NCBI GenBank assembly: GCA_043228905.1
Contig: JBHGNT010000010.1
Location: 5,270,001 to 5,334,000 of the forward strand
Reading direction: 5' to 3'
Length of the DNA stretch: 64,000 nt
Source: Azolla caroliniana
Taxonomy: Eukaryota; Polypodiophyta
Made by a program: the position numbers and the translations under genes. This document shows, one piece after another, positions 20,557 through 32,792 of this stretch. Within the stretch, counting starts at the first letter, position 1. Every line of letters begins with the position of its first letter. The notes under the pieces were generated by a model. That model had not been told where the DNA came from, did not search any database, and was given only the letters and a program-made list of their open reading frames with translations.

Positions 20557-23500
20557 CTCACCCTCTCAAGTGTGGTATGTGGAGATGATGCAGCCCAAGT
20601 ATCTCCGAAAAATGTTGCAACTTGTCCAATCCGAGGGGCTTTGTTGAAGACATCGATGATCCATTCGAACATACCGGAGCTCCATTTCACCATTCAGGAC
20701 TGGCTCGCGCACGAAGTGAAAATGCACCTCTTTGTGTTTTGTGTGAGCATGGAATACGAGGTTCTTAGCGAGCTACATGCTACTCATGTTTTCGCAATAG
20801 ATCAGGATCAGAGTCAGTACTTCAATTCGGAGGTCTTATAGCAGCCATTGTCGCGAAAATATGACAAGGATACGTGAACTTGAGGCAGGACCCTAGGGCC
20901 TTCGACCAGAGGATATCACATTCGTGCGTTTATACTTTAAGAATTAACAAAAATGAGAAAATTTAATAAATTTCATTAAAAAAGGAAAAGAAATATTACA
21001 ATCTATCCCAAGATTGGGATTTAGAAGTTTTAGGTTTACTGAGATTAATAGAAAAGAAAAATTAGGGGTTTTGAGAGATAGGGCTTTCGTAGGGAAAATT
21101 AGGGTTTTTGAGTGTTATGGCTTCCGTAGGGAAAATTAGAATTAGGTTATACGAGAGATATCGCTTCCATAGGGAAAATTAGAGGTTTTCAGTGTTATGG
21201 CTTCCGTAGGGAAAATTCGGGTTTTTGAGTGTTATGGCTCTGATAAGATAAGGGAGCCGAGAAGGAAAAGAAAAAATATGGAGAGAGGAAGAGTGTAGGA
21301 ATAAAAATGGAATTTATATGGGTTTCTTTGTTCATCGCTCTTTTGATATTCCTTTGCCTTCCCACTTTTAGTTGCATGGCCTCCCTCTTTTCTTTGCATG
21401 CCTTTCACATGACCTTTACTTTATGCATGCCCTCCAACTTCAGTTGCATGCGTCCTTTACTTTACTTTACTTTACTTTACTTTAATTCGCCGCATGATCC
21501 TATCATCCATCCATCTCGACCATCGCCCATCCGATCCATCCAGTCCGCGTCTGGTTTCCGTTCCATCATTGTCTGGTTGCCGATTGCCAGCTCCGTCCGA
21601 TTGTCGGCTGCCGGCTCCGTCTGGTTTCCGGTTTTTGGTTGCCAGTTGTCGACTCCGTCAGATAGGTCGCCGGTTGCCAGTTCCGTTGCCATCCGGTTCC
21701 AGTTCCCAACTACATCGCCAACTCCATCAAATTTCCGGTTGCTGGTTCCATCCAATTTTCGGTTCCCAACTTTGTTGCTATTTCTATCTGGTCGTCGGCT
21801 CCATCCAGTTTCCGATTGCCGGCTCCATCGGGTGACATTTGTCCATGTAGACAAATTGGTCCAAGTCCAATCATTCCTTTTGTGCTCTCAACAAATAGAT
21901 GAAAACTCATGGTTCTCAATCTGCTTATATAGATGGATCCTAAAGTTTCCTATCTATGTGGGATATTTCACAATTCTATTTTCCTTATCTTCTCAAACTT
22001 CATATTCACATATCTTGATACTTATTTATCCGTTTGATGTGTAGTAAAACGTGTTATGAAGCTCTTGAAGATATCTATCTTCCCATAACATTACATTAAG
22101 CTAATCTTAAATAATTATTTTACTAGTTTTCATATCGTGTGTGAAAAACCACATGACATTGCCGAAGCCAGATGGCTTCACAGGTGGTGACAGTAGCGCC
22201 CCGGTACTTAGCCTCAGTGCTCGACAGAGCCATTGTTGGCTGCTCAATGCAACAACCGCGATACGAAGAGAGAACGTGTAACCTGAAGTGGACCGACGAT
22301 CCGATGTGTCATCGGTCTAGTCAGCATCTATGTAACCGTCTAGTTGTTCAGTTATACCGTGTCTATATAACAATCCCCTATCCTTCGTGCCACTCAAATA
22401 TTGCAATAGTCGATGCACGCATTGAAGGTGCTCGATAGTCGGCCTCTACATAAACTGACTTATCACTCCGATTGAATAGCTGATGTCGTGTCGGGTGATA
22501 GTTAAATAGATGAGGCTTCTGACAATTTGTCTAAACCGTCTCTCGTTGCAGGCCAGTCCGGAGTCGGGACGAAGCTTTTGGTTTCGGTCCAGGGGTATTG
22601 AGAGCGGTCGACATTTGGTCATGCCAAACTTGTACAACATATTGAGCAAATAATGTCGTTGTGAGAGCAATATTCCGTCAGGGGTATGGATCACTTTGAT
22701 CACGAGGAAGTAATGAAGGTCCCTTAGGTCCTTCATTTCGAATGCATCTGACAATTGAGACTTCACTCGACCGATTTCAGTGAGTCCGGGTCCGGTGATG
22801 ACTAAATCATCGACATATAACAAGATACATATCAAACCTTCTGGACCTTTCTGGATAAACAATGAAGAGTCGGATTTAGATGGAGCAAACCCCATACGAC
22901 GCAATATTTGCGTGGGCTTTGCATTCCAAGCACGTGGGGCTTGCTTCAATCCATATAGTGACTTCTTCAACCTTTTGATGTGTTCCAGTCTGAGAGAAAT
23001 CCGGGGGGTTGAACCATGTACAGATGTTCCTCAAGGTCACCTTGCATGAACGTGTTCTTGACATCCATTTGATGCAAATGCCACCCCTTTGCTGTTGCTA
23101 CCTCAAGCAAAATACGGATTGTTGTCTTCTTCACTACCGGAGCAAAGGTCGCTTCGTAGTCAATACCGTGTTTTTTGGCATAGCCCTTGGCCACCAATCG
23201 GGCCATGTATTAGGTGACGGAGCCATTGGCGTTGTATTTGACCTTGTACACCCACTGACATCTGATTGGATTCACACCCTTGGAGGCATCAAACAGGTCC
23301 CAAGTCTCATTCTCTGTTAACGCTCACATCTCTTCTTCCATAGCGGTCCCAGTTCGCATCCTTTGCCGCTTCTACATAGCTCTCCGGCTCAGGCACTTCC
23401 GCCACTTTAATCATGTACACATAGTGATGCGCCATGAACTCATTATATCTATACCTCTTTACAGGGTTCTTCTAGCTGGGAGATTGGCGTAACTTCTCAT

Positions 23501-24420
23501 TTGCTGATTTTAAGGCCCTCTTGGCCGACTCGAACTTCGTTTTCGAAGGTTCTTCTTCGTGCTTTCCGGAGGTGGATTCTGTCCAATCGGACTCATCTCT
23601 ACCGATGTCATATTCTGAAATCTTCTTCTTCCCCTTCTCCTTGCACATGAATCCTCTCCTCAGTTCCTTACGTGGGGAGAGCACGGTCGAGTCTCCACTA
23701 CTCGCTGCCTCGTTGTCCGACTGGTCATTCCGGTCCAATCTCTCATTCGGCCCACTTAGCCGGAATGAAATTAGACTCTTTTTCAGAGTACCGAATTCTT
23801 CTTCTTCTTCAGCCTCGATCGTTTCGGACTCACTGGCCTCATCTTCCGGAATCGGGTTGGAGTCGGGAGTTGGAGTCAGTAAAGAGTACCATCATGCATA
23901 ATCATCGAAGTCAACATCTCGGCTTACTCGAACTTGTTTTGTTCGGGTATTATAACACTTATAACCCTTCTGTTCGTGTGAGTAGCTGACCAATATGCAC
24001 TTCTCCGTTTCTCATCCCGTACATGCACATAGGCTATGCTACCAAAAATCCTAAGGTGCCTTAAATTTGTGGCTAACACCTTCTCCCCGATCCGGTTTTG
24101 GATGTAGACGGTCATCAGGACTGCCTCAGCCCAGTAGAACTTGGGCATGCTTTTCTCCACAAACATCGCCTGTGCTGCGTTGCGAATCAACTGGTTCTTC
24201 CGCTCGGCCACACCATTTTGTTCCGGTGTGTATTTGCAATTGAATTCTCTCCAAATTCCCTTATGTTGTAGATAATTGTTGAATTGGCCGGAAAAATACT
24301 CTTTTCCACCATCCGACCGCATGCCCTTGATCTTCGTTTCGGTTTCCCATTCGACAAGACTTTGTAAGTTCTAGAAACAATCGAAAACTTTGCGTTTCCT
24401 AGAAACAATCGAAAACTTTG
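20557..24420 (-). pseudogene. Copia integrase, RT and RNase H, broken
   Basis: Reading the minus strand: the integrase core lies at 24420-23924 (MRSDGGKEYFSGQFNNYL, EQNGVAERKNQLI), a serine/glutamate-rich linker at 23738-23472, and RT at 23320-22446 ([55 protein letters not shown], catalytic YVDD in ILLYVDDLVITG). RNase H runs from about 22440 to 22160 (LSGTKDRGLLYR, ALSSTEAKYRGATV) and, beyond the 1.3-kb insertion, from 20850 to 20570 (MQLAKNLVFHAHTKH). Frameshifts separate the blocks, and VADIFTK has degraded to NKAPRIGQ. A 28-bp direct duplication lies near 24370-24420. Confidence 0.8.
20851..22156. mobile_element. 1.3-kb non-coding insertion in copia RNase H
   Basis: The segment is flanked by CATTG on both sides (20846-20850 and 22157-22161) and splits the RNase H between the IWLR block and the DLRIEV block, so it inserted after the copia. 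It starts TCGCGAAAATATG and ends CCACATGA. It contains about five copies of a unit built on GGCTTCCGTAGGGAAAATTAG (about 21085-21225), a (TTTAC)n run (about 21457-21485) and a long imperfect array of roughly 20-30-bp units around GGTTGCCGGCTCC (about 21545-21835). No transposase, RT or clear terminal repeat was recognised. A non-autonomous or solo-LTR-like element is possible. Confidence 0.65.
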
Positions 24421-24611
24421 ATTAGGTAGATACTAGATCCACGTGTGTCGGTTGTAGTCGTCCATGAAGGAGACAAAATATCGACTCCCCCCAAGCCTGA
24501 CGTTCTGTGCCAGTCCCCCATACATCTGAATCTATTAAGTCGAGCTTGTTACGGCTTCAATTTCTTTCAGAGGGGAATGGAAGCCGATGTTACTTCCCGA
24601 GTTACCAGGCT

Positions 24612-26016
24612 TCACAAATTTGGGCCTTCTGGCCACTGAATTTTGGCAATCCGAATATAACCTGTTTCAATTGCAAGTCCTGAATCCTCCGGTAGTTGAT
24701 GTGCCCTATCCTCTTGTGCCAGAGTTCGATATCTGATTCGGTCTTCTGTCCCGTCCCGGCGGTGCCAATGTCGTTGGTGTGGAGGATAAATATCCTCTCG
24801 TCCCGGTGCCCTCACGTGATGACTTGACCCTATTCCTTGATGAAGCACCCTAGATGCATGAACCATACTTGCATCCTTTTGTCCACGATCTGTCCTTCGG
24901 ACACCAGGTTCTTTGTTATTGTCGGGACGTGCAACACGTTCATGAGCTTCCCTCTCGGTCCCGACATGATTAAGGGGAACTTCTCCGACATGCTCGATCA
25001 GGTGAGGAGTGTCGTCTTTGGTTTCGACAACTCTCGGTTGTTCCAGTTTCTCCAAGAATGAGAACCACTCTTCGTGGCTCGTCATGTGGTTTGATGTGCC
25101 GTAGTCAACATACCACACTTCCTCCGATCGGAAGTGGTCTTCTTCATCGAGTTCACCTTGTGCTTCATCACGAAGGTTGGCCCTTTCTCAGTCTTTCTGG
25201 TTCTGGATCCTTTCGATCCCTCTACATAGTGTGAACTTTGCCGGTCCCCTTGTCTGACCTTGCTAGATCTGGATTTGTCCGAATTGGTGTGCTTCTTCCA
25301 GCAGTCGCTCTCTCGGTGGCCTTCCTTGCCACAATACAAACATTCCGTTTTCGGCCTTCGATTGCTGGTTTCGGGCGCCGTTTTGACTCCCCTAGTTTGT
25401 GGAGGGTCCGGAAAGGTTGTCAACACTATCTCTATGCCTCTGATTCTGCTCTTGCCAGCCGCCATTGTTGCGTGCCGACCCACCTTGTCCTCCATGCCCA
25501 CAAGGTTGATCCGCCTCCATGTACAGCATCCGGATGTCCGTTTGGGTGGTCCTTGACCCACTTGCTTGGTTTTCCTCGACCATCAACATCGATTGTAGGT
25601 CGAAGAAGGACGATCGCTTCTCTAGGGTGCAAATTGCCGTCCGGATTGGCCCGTACCGTTGTGCTAGATCATCGAGACAGATTTGGACCATCTCGTGTTC
25701 GTCCTACGTCACTTTGATGGACCCGAGCTCATCACAGATCTCCTTTATCTTGGTGGTGTAATACATAACCGACATGTCTCTCTACCGGATGTTGTTGAGC
25801 TCTTGCCGGAGCTGCAACTTACGACCATGATACTTGCGACAAAAATCTTCTAGAAATTTTCCCAGCCTCGTTCAACGACTTTGCATCTCTGATGTAGCAA
25901 AGCATTTGATCATGCACATAGGACGCAAAGTAGTAAAGGACTCTGCTCGCTCCTTGCTCCCAGGCTGGTAAGTCCTTGTGTGCCAAATCCGGAGCTGCTA
26001 CATTTTCTCCTTCCAC
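24612..26016 (-). pseudogene. Copia gag and protease/pre-integrase, broken
   Basis: On the minus strand a UBN2-type Gag begins part-way through its domain (LPAWEQGASRVLYYFASYVHD), continues through VQICLDDLAQRYGPIRTAI and SFFDLQSMLMVEEN, and includes a CCHC knuckle CLYCGKEGHRESDC near 25310. Protease follows with WYVDYGTSNHMT, where DSGAS is usual; the catalytic DSG is now DYG, which would inactivate it. The gag-pre-integrase part continues as VGEVPLNHVG and then frameshifts. The N-terminal third of gag appears deleted, and several stops are present. Confidence 0.75.
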
Positions 26017-26127
26017 GTAGCTCTAGTATCCGTGCCCCCAGCAAGTACTCGTGCATTTTGTTCTTACTAGTGGTTAGGGTTTGTTTGTTTCGAGTAGTTG
26101 TCGGTAGTAGGGGTTCTCAACCCTTGC

Positions 26128-26556
26128 GCTTTGATACCATGTAAAAGTTAATATGCAGAAGCTTGTGGACAAACCGACTCTATAAACAAAATGAAGGTTA
26201 ATGCAAGCTTGAAAATATGCAGTACGCAGGAGAGACAAAGAGAGGAGAACATAAACTCGATTCAAAATAACAACCCTCTGTGCATACAAATGTCCTACAA
26301 AACACTTTTTATACAATTCCTTAAAAGGATTGACAGATATACTGACATGTACTTCAATGCTCATACGAGCGACTGACACTAACTCCAAGAAATATGCCTA
26401 TGTACTAGGCTAAAATTCGTAGGCCTCTAATGGCCTACCAATTCATACCGATCCGACTCTTGGTTCTGGATACCGATCCAACCCCGTCATTCCAGATATG
26501 ATCCGGCTCTGGCTTATGGAGTCGATTCGGATTCGGTTGATCTTGCCTGCTCAACA
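26128..26556 (-). repeat. Copia 5' LTR (26140-26556) with adjacent primer site
   Basis: The minus-strand LTR starts TGTTGAGCAGGC at 26556 and ends AACTTTTACA at 26140. TGGTATCAAAGC (26139-26128) follows at once; it is one base off the initiator-Met-tRNA complement TGGTATCAGAGC used by plant copia elements. The LTR carries a TTGTATAAAAAG TATA box near 26315. Confidence 0.8.
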
Positions 26557-27936
26557 ATTATCTAATACATCAGGATCAAATTTTTTTGCTCTTACCTCAC
26601 ACCAACACTTCAGTTTACAAATATCATAGTGTGCAAGAGAAAAATAAATGGAAATATCAAATAAAATTTGTGATAGAATGATCCTTCAATTTCTCATAGT
26701 GTCTGCAATCAACAACCATGTTGGTGATGGTCTTTATAGGCTTCGTACATAAACTTGTGATTGACTTTCCGATTTTAAAGCAACTTTCAATTGGAGTTCC
26801 ATGTCAGATGCCAATTTGTTCCCCTACCATAATAACCACTTGAGCTCACTTTATACCATTTTGGAGCTCCTCCACCGAATAAAAATAGTAATGTCTCATT
26901 TAATATGAACCTATCCTTATCTTACAAAATGACCTCTAAAGATGTCCATATCCACTTCATTGCTATCACTTTCTTAGTAATCCCTTCAAAGATTCGAACA
27001 AGGTTCTAAGCCTTGACCTTATTAGTTTAAGTTGTTAACTCTTGTCAATCTATCTTTTATTTTTCTTTAAACTCATTATATGTCCTCTTAGTTACATTTT
27101 CAACCAAACCCTTAATCTTTTGTACACTTGGATTGCAACACATTTCTCTCATTGTACATGACACGTCACAACAATGGGACTTGGCACATGAACCCAAATT
27201 TTGAGTGTTTGGCATTGTACACCTAGGGCCTTCATGCAATGGTCGATGAGGTCTAGGTGCCATATTCTAATTGCCAAGTTCATTTATAATCTAAAGGGAT
27301 TCCCATTCATTAAACCCTAAAATCATTATGAAGAACGAGCAGGTCCAATATAGTAATTGCTTTATGATAAAAAAAGAATTAAATTTGTACCCCTAGATTT
27401 TGATGTTTTGGAGCCTTTCCAAATGGGTGACACAAAAACTTGAAAGAGGAACGAAATACAATAAGATTCTCTTCAACACTAGAAACAAAAGTGAGGAATG
27501 AAGACACAATAAGGCTCGCCTCGTGGATCATGGAAATAGAGGTAGAAGAAGGAGTACCCAAAAACCTACACATCAGTACTATTGCTACTAGTTTTGCAAG
27601 CAACTCTACACTAGAGCCAAAACTTTACATTCACCTCCAATGCATGATGCCAAGTGTAGGATTCACATCTAGGATGCACTTTCGTCACATTTTCTTCACC
27701 CAAACCTATTCAGTCATTTCTTGGTTTTAACCCTTCACACACACAACCTAGTACATAAGAACATTAAAAAAACTTCCTCAAAACACTTGTACATATAGCA
27801 CAATTGTGCAAATTCAAATCCTTGTGTGTATAGCTTAGCACTTGCTCTTTTTTTACATTCCAATCCATTTAATCATCGAATACAAGCTCGCCCATTTCAC
27901 ACATACAATTTGCACCTACAAATGCATCCACATAAG
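26557..27936. other. AT-rich stretch, no gene recognised
   Basis: Short frames only. Parts read weakly like further copia remnant on the minus strand, but no conserved block convinced me. No repeat shared with other parts of the window was seen. Confidence 0.45.
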
Positions 27937-28728
27937 TGTTGGGAGACAGGTCCCTCCGGATGGGAAGGGAGAAGAACAGTGCCGATGAACAAACTCGGCC
28001 AAGGCCGACAGGCCGAGGCCGAAACCGTATGAGGAGGACCCGGCTACGGAGAGCCGCATGGTGCAGGCCCGGTATGAACCGGATGAGGAGTACCCGGCTA
28101 CAGAGAACCGGATGGTACAGACCCGGTGAAGACCGGATGAGGAGTACCCAGCTACGGAGTGCCGGATGATGCAGACCCGGTGAAGACCGGATGAGGAGTA
28201 CCCGGCTACGGAGAGCCGGATGAGGAGTACCCGGCTACGTAGAACCGGATGATACAGACCCGGTGAGAACCAGACGAAGAGACATATTCGTAAATATGTT
28301 TCTGAGAGTCCATCGAGGCTATATTTGTAAATAGCCTAAAAGTCATATTAGTATAAATATGACTTAGGGAAAACTTTTAGTTACTGTTGTTGTTGTCATT
28401 CTTGTTGGTGCAAGAATATAGAGCGTGCGTGACTGTACAGAGAGAGAGAAAAAGAGGTCATTGCCTCTGTTGTAGGCGCCGCCTGTGGCAAAGATCTGTG
28501 AGCACGAGGTCGGTGCCTCAGTGAACTCAGTGTTGTACATTTTTCATCATAGTGATAGTTTGCAGCCTGTGGGCTGCTGTGGTTTTTCCCCTAGTTTGGG
28601 GTTTTCCACGTAAACCTCCTGTGTATCCTCCTCTCCTTTGTGTCGTGTTTTATTTCTCGTTTTCTGTGTATCATTCTAAGCTCGGTTGTGGCCGAGTGTC
28701 GCGCGTAAGGAACGTTGTGTTCCCGTCA
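27937..28728 (+). repeat. Tork-like copia 5' LTR with U3 tandem repeats
   Basis: The U3 region (about 28025-28270) consists of diverged units of about 54 bp built on GGATGAGGAGTACCCGGC and GACCCGGTGAAGACCGG. A TATA-like AGTATAAATATGAC lies near 28350. Compared with the 3' LTR this copy has one extra repeat unit of 54 bp and a 63-bp segment (about 27959-28021) absent from the 3' copy; together these account for the full 117-bp length difference. Confidence 0.88.
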
Positions 28729-28730
28729 AG

Positions 28731-28742
28731 TGGTATCAGAGC
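28731..28742 (+). promoter_or_regulatory. Primer-binding site, initiator Met tRNA
   Basis: TGGTATCAGAGC lies two bases after the LTR end. It is the standard plant copia primer site. Confidence 0.92.
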
Positions 28743-28759
28743 GAAATCGACACAGAAAA

Positions 28760-31700
28760 ATGGACGAATCGTTTGGCGGCTTGTTCAAGCTCACCGGCTC
28801 CAACTATTCAGTGCGGAAGTCGAAGATGAGAGACATGCTCGTGGTTAAAGATCTTTGGCTACCGGTTTAGTTTGGGGACAAGAGACCGGACAAGATCGAC
28901 GCCACAATATGGGAGGTGATGCACATGAAGACAACGACGTACATACGGTGCTTCATCGACATGAGCCTGTACAACAACTTCAAGGAAGAGAGCAAGGCTC
29001 ATGAGCTCTGGGAGAAGATCGGCATAATGTTCCAGAACAAAAACGTTGTCAATCAGGTGTCGGTATTCTGGAAGCTAGTAAGACTCCGGTACCAAGATGG
29101 CTCCAGCATGGCGGAGCACATGAATGCCTTCCAGGGGCTGATACACCAGGCAACGTCATTGGAAGTACCTCTTGCCGATGAGGTACTAGCGCTACTCCTG
29201 CTCGGTTCCCTCCCGGATAGTTGGGAGACGTTGGTTGTCACTTTGGGCAACGCCGGGCCGGAAGGAAAACGGTTATCCCTAGCAAGAGTAAAGTCGAGCT
29301 TGCTAGATGAGGAGGCGCGTCGGAAAGACAAAGATATGAGCTCCGACTCCAAAGCGCTTCTTACCGAATCGGAACGCGGAAGACAGAGAAACCGTAGTCC
29401 CCAGATCCGGGAGAAGTCGGGGACACGGTTAAAGTCAAGGGGGAGGCCTACTTGCTTCTATTGCGGCAAGCCGGGACACTTCCAAAAGAACTGTAGGCAT
29501 TTCCGTAAAGACAAGGAAACTGACGGTACCGATTTGAAGCAAACCCCGGACCGGAACGGTAAAGACCGGAACGGTAAAGACCGGAGGGGGCCGGACCGGA
29601 AGGGAACGACGGCTATCGCGGCAAGTGAAGAAGAGTTGATGCTCATCACCGAGGAGTGTGAGATAAACCTTGCCGGCGACGAGATGACCTGGGTGGTAGA
29701 CTCCGGAGCATCGTTCCAGCTTACCCCGGACCGGAATGCTTCTCATCCTACTCAGCCGGTGATCACGACTGTGTCCGGATGGGGAATGAAGGAACATGCC
29801 GAATTGTCGGCATAGGAGACGTGTGGCTGTCAACACCAACCGGATGCAAGTTGCTGCTAAAGGATGTCCGACACGTTCCGGAAGTTCGTCTGAACCTGAT
29901 ATCAGCCGGTCGGCTAGATGATGAAGGCTACACGGGTAGCATCCGGAATGGTGTCATGAAGTTCAGCAAAGGGAGCCTGATTGTGGCTCGGGCCCGGAAG
30001 GTAAACACATTGTACCTGATGAAAGCCCGGTTATGTCCGGAAGAAGTGAACGTGGCATCCAACACTGCCGGTGAGTTGTGGCACAAGAGACTGTGTCATA
30101 TGAGCGAGAAGGGGATGAAGAGGCTTGCAGACGACAACCTCATTCCAGTGAAGAACGTGCACTTAGAGAAGTGCACTGATTGTCTAGCCGGTAAGCAGAA
30201 CCGGACCTCCTCCCGACCAAGGCCACCGATGAGACGTAATGCACCACTGGAGTTGGTGCATACAGATGTGTGTCAAGTAGACACGGAGTCACATGCCGGA
30301 GCGCAGTACTTCGTGACCTTCATAGATGACCACAGCCGGAAGCTGTGGGCCACACCGTTGAAGACAAAGGATCAGGTGTTATCCGTCTTCAAAGACCTCC
30401 ACGCGAGAGTGGAAAGAGAAACCGGCCGGAAGCTGAAGGCGGTTCGAGCAGATAACGGAGGAGAATACCGGGGGTAGTTCGAGGAGTACTGCCGCTCGAA
30501 GGGAATCCGGCTCGAATTTACCGTGCCGAAGACGCCGGAACTAAACGGATTGGCCGAGAGGATGAACCGGACCATAATGGAGAGGGTCTGGAGTATGCTA
30601 GCACATGCAAAACTACCCAAGAAGTTTTGGGCTGAGGCACTGTCGACGGCGACATACGTGATAAATAGATCAGCCTCAGTACCCTTGGATGGAGACACGC
30701 CATAAAGAGTGTGGACCGGTAAGGAAGTATCCTACCGGCATCTGAAGGTGTTCGGGTGTCTCGCGTACGTGCATGTAGCTAAGGACCGGAGAGGAAAGTT
30801 AGATCCAAAGACCCGGCCATGCATATTCCTCGGTTACGGTGACGATGAGTTAGGCTACCGAGTGTGGGACCCGGTCGACAAGAAGGTATTCCGGAGTCGA
30901 GATATTATCTTCATGGAGGACAAGACGCTCGCCGACTGGGAGTCGGAGAAGAAGATAATGAACTCCGAGTCGACTGGTAAGGAACGACTCTACATGAGCA
31001 GACCCAACTGGCAAGAGACCGGTTAGCACTCGAGGAACCAGCCGGTGACGGTGAGGATACCGAACGGGCAGAAGAAGAAGTAGAGGAAGCTGAGACCGGA
31101 ACCGGCCATGACCCCGAATCGGATTCGGATGAAGAGCAAATGGAGGAGCCGGTTACCGAAGCCCGAAGACGTAGATATGCTCTCAGAGAGAGAAGGGCGA
31201 CCCGGAGATTTCCGGATGCAGAGCATGTTCTGCTGACCGATGAGGGGGAGCCGGAAAGCTTCAAAGAAGTGAAGGATGACACCCACAGCCGAAAATGGTT
31301 AAGTGCCATGCAGGACGAGATGGATTCCCTGCATGAGAACCATACGTACGAATTGGTGGAGTTGCCGAAAGGAAAGCGGGCACTCCGAAACAAGTGGGTG
31401 TACAAGTTGAAACCGGGAGATGCCGGCAACCCCCCGAGATACAAAGCCAGGATCGTGGTGAAGGGGTTCCAGCAGAAAAAGGGCGTGGACTTCGACGAGA
31501 TATTTGCCCCGGTAGTAAAGATGACCTCCATCCGGACGGTGCTGAGTATAACAGCAAGCATGGACCTCGAGGTAGAGCAGCTGGACGTGAAGACGACATT
31601 CCTTCACGGCGACCTCGAAGAGGAGATCTACATGCAGCAACCGGAAGGTTTCGTGGAGAAAGGGAAGGAGCACCTGGTATGCCGGTTGAAGAAGAGCCTG

Positions 31701-32792
31701 TACGGACTGAAGCAGGCTCCCCGACAATGGTACCGGAAGTTCGATTCCTTCATGACCAATCAAGGGTAACACAAGACGCAGGCCGATCACTGCGTGTTTG
31801 TGAAGATGTTCGAAGGAGGAGACTTCCTGATACTCCTTCTGTACGTGGATGACATGTTGATCGTCGGACGTGACCAAGTCAAAATATGGATGCTGAAGAA
31901 GGCTCTCAACCGGACCTTCTCAATGAAAGACTTGGGTCTGGCAAGACCGATGTTGGGGATGCACATCATCCGGAACCGGTCAGCGAAGCAATTATGGCTG
32001 TCACAGGAGAAGTATGTGACAAAGGTGCTTCACCGGTTCAACATGTCAGATGTGAAACCGGTCGGATCGACACTTCCGGCAAACTACAAGTTATCCGGCA
32101 AGCAAAGCCCGAAGACGAAAGCAGAGAAGGCGGATATGATGAAGATTCCATATGCCTCTGCCGTCGGGAGCTTGATGTACGCAATGGTTTGTACTCGACC
32201 GGATATAGGATACGCAGTCGGAGTGGTGAGCCGGTTCATGAGTAATCCCGACAAGGAGCACTCGAACGCGGTCAAATGGATACTCCGATATTTGAAGGGC
32301 TCCGGAAAACCTCAACTGGACGGTTTCACCGATTCGGACATGTCGGCTGATGTGGATACCAGCCGGTCTACATCCGGGTATGTAATGACATATGCAGGGG
32401 GAGCTATTTCGTGGCAGTCGAGGCTGCAGAAGACGGTTGCATTGTCAACCACGGAGGCGGAGTACATGGCGACTGTGGAGGCCGGCAAGGAAATATTATG
32501 GATGAAGGACTTCATTGGAGAGCTCGGTATCCGGCAAGAGGAATACCGACTCTACTGCGACAGTCAAAGTGCCATCCAGCTTGTTAAGAATGCGGCCTAC
32601 CATTCCCGGACGAAGCATATCCAACGGAGGTATCACTGGATCCGGGAAAGAGTAGATGACCAGGAGTTCGCACTGATGAAGATCCACACGGCCGAGAACG
32701 GGTCAGATATGCTGACCAAAGTGCTGACACCCGACAAGCTGGACACATGCCGGAAGAGGATCAGACTGGTAAGACACCCCATGCCGGAGTGA
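28760..32792 (+). pseudogene. Tork-like copia gag-pol with stops and frameshifts
   Basis: The polyprotein starts at the ATG at 28760 (MDESFGGLFKLTGSNYS). The order is UBN2-type Gag, CCHC knuckle CFYCGKPGHFQKNC (about 29452), protease WVVDSGASF (about 29690), pre-integrase (ELWHKRLCHMSEKGM), integrase (DVCQVD, DNGGEYRG, NGLAERMNRT), RT (KARIVVKGFQQKKGVDFDE, YGLKQAPRQW, catalytic LLYVDDMLIVG) and RNase H to GSDMLTKVLTPDKL. Defects are stops at 28868-28870 (gag codon 37), 30475-30477, 30703-30705 and 31767-31769, and frame changes near 29780 and about 31020. Catalytic residues are still present, so inactivation looks fairly recent. Confidence 0.92.

Larger units (their letters stand above)
19658..26556 (-). 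mobile_element. Rearranged Ty1-copia element with LTRs in inverted orientation
   Basis: The body runs on the minus strand from a 5' LTR (26556-26140) and primer site through gag, protease, integrase, RT and RNase H to a hydrophilic tail ending near 20190. Instead of a minus-strand 3' LTR, the low-coordinate end carries a plus-strand LTR (19658 to about 20047) fused directly to a plus-strand fragment of the protease/pre-integrase region (about 20048-20210). A 1.3-kb insertion splits RNase H. Flanks show no matching target duplication. The same LTR family recurs at 62115-62519. Confidence 0.75.

Noticed and set aside
21307-22044. 245-codon plus-strand ORF in the 1.3-kb insertion
   Set aside because: Most of it translates a short tandem repeat and several overlapping frames are equally open; no domain or start context supports it.
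26557-27936. Minus-strand ORFs near 27057-27263 and 27379-27603 as host genes
   Set aside because: They are short, lack any conserved block, and lie in AT-rich DNA surrounded by retroelement remnants.
31299-31877. 192-codon minus-strand ORF opposite copia RT
   Set aside because: It is the complement of the well-conserved RT on the plus strand, with no motif of its own.
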